64,000 nucleotides of DNA from NCBI GenBank assembly GCA_023429995.1, contig JAEZCE010000016.1, positions 62,001 to 126,000 on the forward strand, written 5' to 3'. The notes beneath the pieces are model-generated. The model was not told where the DNA came from. It did no database searches and worked only from the letters and a program-made list of their open reading frames with translations. This stretch comes from Bacillota bacterium (GTDB lineage: Bacteria > Bacillota > UBA4882 > UBA8346). The position numbers were made by a program, and so were the translations under genes. Below, in pieces: positions 34,713 to 41,888 of this stretch (the stretch's first letter is position 1; each line of letters starts with the position of its first letter).

Positions 34713-35279
34713 TTGTTTTTAGACGAAGAGTTAGCAACACAACTACAGCATGGGAATACAGCGGCGCTTGAAGACATTGTCCGGCGTTACCATGAACCGA
34801 TTCACGCTTATATTGTGAGAATGGGTAGTGATTACCACATTGCGGCCGACATTACCCAGGAAGTATTCATCAAGATCTGTCGGCATATCCATCAGTATAA
34901 GCCGGATTTGCCTTTCCGTCCCTGGATTTATACCATCGCCTCCAATACTTACAAAGATTATTTAAAAAAGGCGTATGTGCAAAGAGACAGGCCGGGCCTG
35001 GAGATGGAGGATGACACCGCGGTGACTATGGAAACTCCGGAATCGGCATTCTTGGAAAAATCCGAACAGGCAGCGGTTGTGAATATGCTTAAAAATCTGG
35101 AGGAAATATATCGGGAAGTATTGATACTTCGTTATTACCAGGAACTTAAACTTGAAGAAATCGCCCAGACTCTTCAAATACCGATAGGGACCGTAAAATC
35201 AAGACTTTCAACAGCTTTGCATAAGATGAAGACCATGTTTTCAAGAGAGGAGAATTCCAATGGAAAAGCAGCCGAATGA
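34713..35279 (+). CDS. ECF-family RNA polymerase sigma factor
   Basis: A 188-residue extracytoplasmic-function sigma factor. Region 2 spans about residues 15-85 (YHEPIHAYIVRMGSDYHIAADITQEVFIK, then FRPWIYTIASN), and region 4 spans about 125-180 (YREVLILRYYQELKLEEIAQTLQIPIGTVKSRLS). It directs transcription of a small regulon, usually including its own operon. Translation probably starts at the TTG at 34713. The next gene overlaps it by 20 bases and encodes a membrane protein that is the likely anti-sigma factor. Downstream are ABC export genes and unusual peptidase-like proteins that are probable members of the regulon. Confidence 0.9.
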   Translation: MFLDEELATQLQHGNTAALEDIVRRYHEPIHAYIVRMGSDYHIAADITQEVFIKICRHIHQYKPDLPFRPWIYTIASNTYKDYLKKAYVQRDRPGLEMEDDTAVTMETPESAFLEKSEQAAVVNMLKNLEEIYREVLILRYYQELKLEEIAQTLQIPIGTVKSRLSTALHKMKTMFSREENSNGKAAE

Positions 35280-36189
35280 CAAAAAAGAGCAGATTCTTAC
35301 CGAGTTGGGCGAAGATACGGAAAGGGCTGATCTGATTTGGACTATGCAACGCCTCGATCGGCATATTGTAGATGCTCCTTCTGCCGAGTCCACGGAAGCG
35401 CTGCTCTCCTTTCTTAAACCCATTGTGGTGAAAGAGTCGGTTCCGGCCCAAGAAGCTGTCAAGGTCCCGTTGACTCCCGGGACAATGGCCGGCGCCCGGG
35501 AAACTTTCCCCGCGATCAAAATGCCTGCTTCCGTAAAAACCGGCATTTTTAAGAGACGCAGGTTACCCATAATATTACAGCTGATACAACCGCAGGCGAT
35601 GTTGCTCAGCAAGGGATTTGTTTTTGTGTCGCTAGTGGCTTTGATCGTCGGACTCACGATCACCAAAGCGGTGAATGGAGATATGTTGCTTTTTTTGGCC
35701 AATGCTTCTCCGGTCTTAGGTATTTTGACCGTTTTTTATGAGTTTCGGGCCAGGTTAAGCGGAACCCTTGAGCTTGAAATTGCTTGTCCCTACTCACCCG
35801 CCCAGCTTGCAACGGCTCGATTGTTCGTCGTGCTTTGTTATGACGTTTTATTGTGTTTCATAGCCACTCCCTTTGTCAGTTACTATCAGGGCCAGATGTT
35901 ATGGCAAGTGATTGTCAGTTGGTTTGCTCCTTTGCTGTTGGTATTGGGTATCGCCCTGGCGGTATCGTTACGGTTTGGAATTGTGGGCGGCTGTCTGATC
36001 GCTGCGACTGTCTGGCTGGTACAATTGGCGGCCAGCCAGAGAGGGCCGTTAGCTGCGCTGCTGTTACCCAAATCCATGGCGATTTTTGCCGATTTTATCA
36101 GTATGGGGGTCGGGGCGCTGTTATTAATCTATGCGTATCTGCATTGGAAATCCGCTTCGGAGCTGGCGAATGATGATCAATGCGATTAA
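35260..36189 (+). CDS. Membrane protein, putative anti-sigma factor
   Basis: A 309-residue protein overlapping the sigma-factor gene. Residues 1-105 are soluble and charged; residues about 120-300 hold six hydrophobic segments. Position and overlap make it the candidate anti-sigma factor, but the zinc-binding H-x3-C-x2-C anti-sigma motif is absent, and the C-terminal half (ELEIACPYSPAQLATARL followed by membrane helices) resembles an ABC-2 export permease more than a typical single-pass anti-sigma. It could be a permease partner of the ATPases encoded next, an anti-sigma, or both. The start follows GAGAGGAGAA. Confidence 0.6.
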   Translation: MEKQPNDKKEQILTELGEDTERADLIWTMQRLDRHIVDAPSAESTEALLSFLKPIVVKESVPAQEAVKVPLTPGTMAGARETFPAIKMPASVKTGIFKRRRLPIILQLIQPQAMLLSKGFVFVSLVALIVGLTITKAVNGDMLLFLANASPVLGILTVFYEFRARLSGTLELEIACPYSPAQLATARLFVVLCYDVLLCFIATPFVSYYQGQMLWQVIVSWFAPLLLVLGIALAVSLRFGIVGGCLIAATVWLVQLAASQRGPLAALLLPKSMAIFADFISMGVGALLLIYAYLHWKSASELANDDQCD

Positions 36190-36213
36190 GCGGCTGACAA
36201 TGGAGGTCGGTGC

Positions 36214-37077
36214 ATGTTACAACTTCAGGAAGTAAGCAAACGGTTTCGCGGAACTGATTTGGTATTGGATCGAGTAACGTTCGATCTGGATAAGGGACTG
36301 TATATGCTTATCGGGCCCAATGGGGCCGGTAAATCGACCTTGCTTCGGGTTATTGCCGCCATTATGCGTCCTGATACCGGAGATATTGTATTTAACGATC
36401 GGAATGTGTATTCCGATTTACCGGGGTATAAGTTTGGCCTTGGATATTTACCTCAGAATTTAGGTTTCTATGACCATATGACCGGCAGGGAATTTTTACG
36501 TTATATAGCCGGCCTAAAAGGTATTACTCACCATTGGGGTCAGGAAAGAGCCCATTATGTAACTGAACTTTTAGGAATCCAACAACAATGTCTCAAGAAA
36601 ATTAGCACGTGGTCGGTGGGCCAAAAACAGCGTCTGGGGTTGGCGCAAGCGCTGCTTAACGACCCGGGGGTTTTGGTTTTGGATGAGCCATTCTGCGGGC
36701 TCGATCCGGAAGAAACCGCTCAAGTCAGACAGCTTTTGGTCCGGATATCAAGGGATAGATTAATCCTTATCAGCAGCCATATCATGGAAAGAATGTCAAT
36801 GGCCGGGCTATTGCTCCTTGTTGAGGGAAAGCTGCGGTTTGTGGGCCGACCGGGCCAATTTTTAAATAAAGCTCAGGGACAAGTTTGGTCGGCTGAGACT
36901 GCAAAAAGCGAATGGTTTAAAGAACATGATCACTATCTGACCAGCACTGTCATTTTGGAAGGCGACCGTTGCCGATGGAAAATAATTAGCGAGAAGAGGC
37001 CGGCCATTCCGGGAGCCACTGCTATAGCTCCTGATTTGGAAGATGCTTATACTTTTTGGTTACAACATTGTAAGTGA
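36214..37077 (+). CDS. ABC transporter ATP-binding protein
   Basis: A 287-residue ATPase of the ABC-2 exporter type. Walker A GPNGAGKST near residue 33, Q-loop YLPQNLGFYDHM, signature WSVGQKQRLGLAQALL (C-loop variant SVGQ instead of SGGQ), Walker B VLVLDEPFCGLD and switch histidine in ISSHIMERM. A C-terminal tail of about 70 residues is divergent. It starts 24 bases after the putative anti-sigma gene behind GGAGGT and is followed by a second, different ATPase gene, implying a heterodimer. Confidence 0.9.
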   Translation: MLQLQEVSKRFRGTDLVLDRVTFDLDKGLYMLIGPNGAGKSTLLRVIAAIMRPDTGDIVFNDRNVYSDLPGYKFGLGYLPQNLGFYDHMTGREFLRYIAGLKGITHHWGQERAHYVTELLGIQQQCLKKISTWSVGQKQRLGLAQALLNDPGVLVLDEPFCGLDPEETAQVRQLLVRISRDRLILISSHIMERMSMAGLLLLVEGKLRFVGRPGQFLNKAQGQVWSAETAKSEWFKEHDHYLTSTVILEGDRCRWKIISEKRPAIPGATAIAPDLEDAYTFWLQHCK

Positions 37078-37096
37078 AAAAAAGAGGTTGGACTCT

Positions 37097-37918
37097 ATGT
37101 TGATTCAAATCGAGGCTCTTACCGTTGATGGTAAGAAACAGGGCAGTTTATGGAAACGCACCGTAGGTTGTTTGCAACGGCGGTTGTGTTCTGAGGCTGA
37201 AGGTAGACCTTTGCTCAAGAATATTACCGGTAGTTTTTCCTGCGGGATTCATGTGATATTAGGACCCAATGGTTCGGGGAAGTCAACATTATTGCAAGTT
37301 TTGGACGGATTCATCCTCCCGGATACCGGTAGAGTACTCATTGACGGTCAAGGGGCGAGACCGTCGGTTTTGCGTCAAAACATCGGGTATTTACCGCAAG
37401 TTTTTGGCTTTTATCCTCAATTGACTGCCCGGGAAATGCTAGACTATATTGCTTTGCTAAAAGGAATTTTGGATAATGAAACCCGGAAATGCAATGTAGA
37501 GGAAGTCTTACAACGAATGGGTTTGCTCGCGGCGGCGGATCGAAAAGTCGGGACATATTCCCGGGGTATGCGCCAGAAGGTTGGGATTGCACAAGCGCTG
37601 CTAGGTAATCCTCCAATATTGATACTGGACGAACCGACCGCCGGACTCGATCCGGATGCTAGAAATAATCTTCGGGGAATGCTTGTTGAGCTCGGACAGG
37701 AGCAAGTAGTGATCTGGGCTTCTTCATTGATTACCGACACCTATTGTGCGGATCAATTGCTGATACTGGGATGTGGAGAAAGCCGGTTTTGGGGAACGCC
37801 TGCCGAACTTGCAGCTTACGGAAGGAGAACATCTGATGCTAAAACTGATGATGATTATGGATACGATGAATTAGCGCAAGGATACAGAGCTATACTTTCA
37901 GAGCATAAAAATTGTTGA
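37097..37918 (+). CDS. ABC transporter ATP-binding protein (second subunit)
   Basis: A 273-residue ATPase: Walker A GPNGSGKST near residue 60, Q-loop YLPQVFGFYPQL, signature YSRGMRQKVGIAQALL (SRGM, typical of ABC-2 exporters), Walker B ILILDEPTAGLD; the switch region reads ASSLITD, lacking the usual histidine. An N-terminal extension (about 25 residues) separates strand 1 from the core. The ATG at 37097 follows AGAGGTTGG and excludes an upstream in-frame start overlapping the first ATPase gene. With the loss of the switch histidine, this subunit may be the weaker ATPase of a heterodimer. Confidence 0.88.
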   Translation: MLIQIEALTVDGKKQGSLWKRTVGCLQRRLCSEAEGRPLLKNITGSFSCGIHVILGPNGSGKSTLLQVLDGFILPDTGRVLIDGQGARPSVLRQNIGYLPQVFGFYPQLTAREMLDYIALLKGILDNETRKCNVEEVLQRMGLLAAADRKVGTYSRGMRQKVGIAQALLGNPPILILDEPTAGLDPDARNNLRGMLVELGQEQVVIWASSLITDTYCADQLLILGCGESRFWGTPAELAAYGRRTSDAKTDDDYGYDELAQGYRAILSEHKNC

Positions 37919-38466
37919 ATCCCCCGTATGTTTCTTCAATGATTTAACCTTATACCTCCATGCAATCCAACGATCATTATTCTTTAAATGTAATTGTGTC
38001 AACCCTCCATCTTGGCTTCCGCGAATCCGAAGGATTCGACCTGAGGGAGGAACGAAGGGTTTGGCTTGCGAAGCTTTAGCAATCAAAAAGCCTACAGAAT
38101 TACAGTTCGTTTCTCCCTTTGAGGGAGAAAGATAGTATGAGGGTGGGCCCAAATTGGCTCACAATCAACCCCTGAGTTAACGGAATAGTCAACTTCTTTT
38201 TTATTATTTATACTGAACCAAATGATGTTTCTGCTCGTAATGATAATGAGAACAAAACCACTATGAAAATGAGGGGTGCGTGCAGGAAAACAAATATCTT
38301 TTTGCAAAAGCAATCACAAAAAGCCCGGTATTACATTGGGGAACATACTCCAGAAAACTTTGAGCGGGAAAAATTCATGACATGTATCATATTATTCTAT
38401 CATGGCGCATAAAACAGGGGTTAGGCAAACAATTGCGCCGAAGGAGATCAAGAAGGAGAGGCTTTG
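37919..38466. other. Gene-free stretch with several hairpins
   Basis: 548 bases. CGAATCC-GAA-GGATTCG (38022-38038) and TTTCTCCCT-TTG-AGGGAGAAA (38110-38130) are perfect hairpins. No convincing gene occurs on either strand. The stretch splits the ATPases from the permease-like gene at 39393. Confidence 0.55.
38110..38130. repeat. Perfect 9-bp hairpin
   Basis: TTTCTCCCT and AGGGAGAAA around TTG, followed on the right by GAGGGTGGG. Its style (CTCCC/GGGAG core next to a GGGTG tract) recalls the nested repeat at 26933-27025, so both may belong to one dispersed palindromic family. Confidence 0.45.
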
Positions 38467-39132
38467 ATGTTTAAGAGGATTTATTTTTTGGTTGACAATT
38501 TCATTATTCAATCTGGTAAGGATAATTCTTTTTTCATAAAACGAATTGGAGAATTTATGGGGCTTTTGCTAAGTTTGCTTATTATTCTGCAAGCTCCTTT
38601 TATCGACATTTTAATTTTAAAAAATTCAATGGGAGAGATTTCATTAACAGAGATTGCCCAGGAGCTTCTGCTGGGTATAATTATAAGCATATTTATATAT
38701 AATGCTTTCCGTTATCCAAAAATAAAATACGGGATGATCTTGATAGCTGGGTTTTTTTCGTGTTTGTTGATTCGGGAATTAGATTTCGTATTCGATAAAA
38801 TATTTTCTTCATGGTTATATTTTGCGCTGATTATCGTTTTATTTTGTTTGATTTTAGCAATTAAATATCAGAAAAATACTTTATATGGATTAAATCATTT
38901 TTGTAAGAGTGAAGGTTTTTATATGATGTTTTGTGGGTTTTTGATGTTATTTGGTTTTGCCAGACTGATTGGGATGCAAATTTTATGGGAAAATTTGTTA
39001 GGCCCATCCTATATCCGGGTGGTAAAAAATGCAGTGGAAGAAATCAGTGAATTAATGTGTTATGCTCTTTGTCTGGTTGCGACTATAAAATATACTGCTT
39101 CTTTACATAAAAGTCATCCTTGGGTTTTATAA
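38467..39132 (+). CDS. Hypothetical AT-rich integral membrane protein
   Basis: A 221-residue protein with about six hydrophobic helices (first around GLLLSLLIILQAPFIDILIL; others near 75-95, 100-130, 145-170 and 190-205). I do not recognise the family. Its codons are markedly richer in A and T (many TTT, ATT, AAA, TTA) than in the flanking ATPase and permease genes, which suggests separate acquisition. The ATG at 38467 follows GAAGGAGAGG. A clear terminator follows at 39198-39239, so it is probably its own transcription unit inside the ABC region. Confidence 0.65.
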   Translation: MFKRIYFLVDNFIIQSGKDNSFFIKRIGEFMGLLLSLLIILQAPFIDILILKNSMGEISLTEIAQELLLGIIISIFIYNAFRYPKIKYGMILIAGFFSCLLIRELDFVFDKIFSSWLYFALIIVLFCLILAIKYQKNTLYGLNHFCKSEGFYMMFCGFLMLFGFARLIGMQILWENLLGPSYIRVVKNAVEEISELMCYALCLVATIKYTASLHKSHPWVL

Positions 39133-39197
39133 ATTAAAACCGGTAATACTGTGATAAAACCTAATTCTGTTCAATACCATGAAGACCGTCTGTCCGG

Positions 39198-39239
39198 AGA
39201 GACTCTCAAAAATTACTTTTGGTAGTCTCTTTTTATTTT
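39198..39239 (+). terminator. Rho-independent terminator
   Basis: AGAGACT (39198-39204) pairs with AGTCTCT (39224-39230), extended inward with one mismatch by CAAAA/TTTTG, followed by TTTTATTTT. It ends the transcript of the membrane protein at 38467. Confidence 0.8.
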
Positions 39240-39392
39240 GGCGACTCGCGCTTATTATTTTTTGTTTCATAAAGGGTAAAATATTTTGGGAGTAACCTAT
39301 TATGGAACTATAAGTATCAAAGGATTTATCGGGCCAATGGCGAATTTCACCGAAATTAGTGATGTTGATATTGTTTTTTGGCCGGAGAATCG

Positions 39393-41729
39393 ATGAATCA
39401 AATAGGGTATCTCACGATCCACGAAATTAAAATTTATCTTCGCAACAAGACCTTCTGGCTCCTCGGGGCGTTTATTATGGCGGCAATGTTCCTGCCGTTC
39501 TTGGTTTTCCTGTTGATCCAGTTTATGGTGATTTTCATGGTTACTCGAGATGAAAGTTCAGATTTCTCCGGAATTCTTGCTTCATTGCCCTATCGGACGG
39601 TTAATTTATTGTTGGCCCGGATTTTGTCTGCATTTTGCCTACTGCTGGGGCTTTGGCCCTTTATGTTGCTGACAGTCGGTTTTTTGCCGGGAATGACTCC
39701 GGCCGAATGGCTATTCAATGCCGGGCATTTAGTTATTCTTACCCTAAAATACATTGCCGTTTGCATGTTAGCCATGGGAACCGTGTTTTTGGCGGGGTTG
39801 ATTACGCTTAACGCCTGGCGGCTTTATCTTACCATCTTTTTTTGCTGGGTTGTTGGAGACTCCTTATATCATAATTTATCCGTTTCTTCATCCTGGAGCG
39901 AACTTTTTACCTTTGGGCGTGGCGTAATTCGCTTGACTGCGCCATCGGTGGCAGTGGGATATTTTCCACAGCAGAATTGCTTGCCCTGGGTTGCCATTTT
40001 CCAGGTAGCCATTATTGTATTACTTTTAGCGCTCGTAATGGTTTTTCAGAAAATGAAACGGAGAGAGCTGATTTTTAGGAAAAAGTTGTTATTATCCTTC
40101 TTTTGCATGGTAACGCTGCTTCTTGTTGTGACCGGCTTCATCGCTTGCAAAGAACTTAACCAAAGAGAACGGGGATTTCGTGCGGTTGCCCGGGAAATGG
40201 AAAAGGCGGAACCGGTTTCCACCAAGGATGTTGAGGCAACGGCCTTGGCGGAAATGGAATCTTATCAGTTGGCTGTTAAATTGCGGACCAAAGCCCATTA
40301 TCTGGAAGGAAGGGCGACTATAAAACTGAAATTGGCGGGACGGGAAGAAAGTATCTTCTTTACTTTGCGCAATTATTTTGTAGTAAAAGCCGTTACCGAA
40401 GCAGGTGGGGGTGATGCCCTGGAATGGCGGCGCAATGGTTCCCGCCTGGAGGTGCGTGTCCCGGAACGTTACCGGCAAGGGGGAAGAGTGACCTTGGTGG
40501 TTGTATATTCGGGACAGGTTCAGGAATGGGTACCCGGACCTTCAGCCCATCCAAGCGGTCCGGTGAATTTTGTCGCTCCCCAGTTTTCTTTATTGCGCAG
40601 CGGATACGCCTGGTATCCGGTGCCCGGAGTCCATCCGTTATATACGCGCAAACATTATGCAAGGTTATGGCATCACTCGCCGAAGACAACTCTATGGGCT
40701 GAGCGCGTCATCCATTCTCCCGTTCCTTTTATTTTAACGGTGGATCTTGATACCGGCGGAACCGCCGTATCCAATTTGGAACGGGCAGGGGTGAAATTAT
40801 TAGACGGTGAATATAAAAAACGCTACCACTTTCAATCACTCCAGGGCCGGGAGGTATTTCTATTGGCTGGACCCTATCATTATGAAAAAAGAATCTTCCC
40901 GGGCCGGAAAGGCTTTATCGAAATATACAGTTATTATAAGCACCAGAAGAGGATCGCGAAGCTCCTGAATGCTTTGGCGATGCCTTATCTGTTTTATGAA
41001 GACCTAATTCAGCCGGATTGTCCGGTTCATTCGGGCCGGCCATCCGGCAAGGTCTGTACTATGGTGGAAATGCCGCCCTTTTCCTACCTTTGCGGCGAGG
41101 GAGAATCCAGTAGTTGGTTAACACTGACAGATACAGTGTTAATGGGTGAAGAACTTTTTGAAACGGAAAACTGGCGTTTATCTTTCATAGCCCAAATGCA
41201 AGCCAATAAACGCGATTTGGCCGTTTTGCAACGGTGGTGGAATGTAGATCCGACCACCGATACAAACGGATGGTCCCGGGAAGGTAATATCGCCGAAGGA
41301 TTTGTACTTTATTTATATACATTAAATATGGAAAAAAAGTATAGCCGGGAGTTTTATAAGCAGATGAAGGAGAAATTGGTAAACGGCAGAGCCATCGATG
41401 GAGAGTTTTTTCTGCCGTTCTTGGTCAAGGGACCGGTTGTCAGAGATGTTTTTATCACACTGGATACGATTCGAACCGAACTTGGCGTCATGGGGATTAA
41501 GAAAATTGCGAGCCGGCTTTACCCGGTTTATATTGATCAGGGGAGCATCCACTCAAAAGACTTTACCAAGACAGTTGAAGAAGTAGCGGCGGGAAACTTG
41601 CCGCCTGCGAAAATCCACGGGATTCGCAAGCGGTTAAAGAATATTACCAGGCGAGACGGTAATCCGGAAACTTTACGGTATGCGCCCCCATGGATTTCCA
41701 CCTTCAGACCGGAAGATAATTTACCGTAA
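39393..41729 (+). CDS. ABC-2 type permease fused to inactive M1-peptidase-like domain
   Basis: A 778-residue protein. Residues 1-250 hold about seven membrane segments, like an ABC-2 export permease (IHEIKIYLRNKTFWLLG start; VNLLLARILSAFCLLLGLWP). The remaining 530 residues lie outside the membrane and follow the M1 aminopeptidase plan: a beta-rich N-domain, then near residues 600-645 the stretch where an active enzyme has HExxH and an E-x-x-x-Y helix. Here the first reads KRDLAVLQRWWN, so both zinc histidines are missing, while GNIAEGFVLYLYTL retains the glutamate. It is therefore a pseudo-peptidase. M1-permease fusions are known in other phyla. Start at 39393 behind CCGGAGAA. The upstream ATPases are its likely partners. 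Confidence 0.72.
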   Translation: MNQIGYLTIHEIKIYLRNKTFWLLGAFIMAAMFLPFLVFLLIQFMVIFMVTRDESSDFSGILASLPYRTVNLLLARILSAFCLLLGLWPFMLLTVGFLPGMTPAEWLFNAGHLVILTLKYIAVCMLAMGTVFLAGLITLNAWRLYLTIFFCWVVGDSLYHNLSVSSSWSELFTFGRGVIRLTAPSVAVGYFPQQNCLPWVAIFQVAIIVLLLALVMVFQKMKRRELIFRKKLLLSFFCMVTLLLVVTGFIACKELNQRERGFRAVAREMEKAEPVSTKDVEATALAEMESYQLAVKLRTKAHYLEGRATIKLKLAGREESIFFTLRNYFVVKAVTEAGGGDALEWRRNGSRLEVRVPERYRQGGRVTLVVVYSGQVQEWVPGPSAHPSGPVNFVAPQFSLLRSGYAWYPVPGVHPLYTRKHYARLWHHSPKTTLWAERVIHSPVPFILTVDLDTGGTAVSNLERAGVKLLDGEYKKRYHFQSLQGREVFLLAGPYHYEKRIFPGRKGFIEIYSYYKHQKRIAKLLNALAMPYLFYEDLIQPDCPVHSGRPSGKVCTMVEMPPFSYLCGEGESSSWLTLTDTVLMGEELFETENWRLSFIAQMQANKRDLAVLQRWWNVDPTTDTNGWSREGNIAEGFVLYLYTLNMEKKYSREFYKQMKEKLVNGRAIDGEFFLPFLVKGPVVRDVFITLDTIRTELGVMGIKKIASRLYPVYIDQGSIHSKDFTKTVEEVAAGNLPPAKIHGIRKRLKNITRRDGNPETLRYAPPWISTFRPEDNLP

Positions 41730-41888
41730 TGGTTATGAAATAATTAAAGTAGTTTCATGGAGAATAACTTCAATGGGAGAGTGGCCAATTGCCACTTTTT
41801 TTGTTGGGCGCCGATCCAAAACCACATAATGATCGTACTTATTATGAATGACCAGTATCACAGAATCAATTCCGACAGGAGGAAATCA

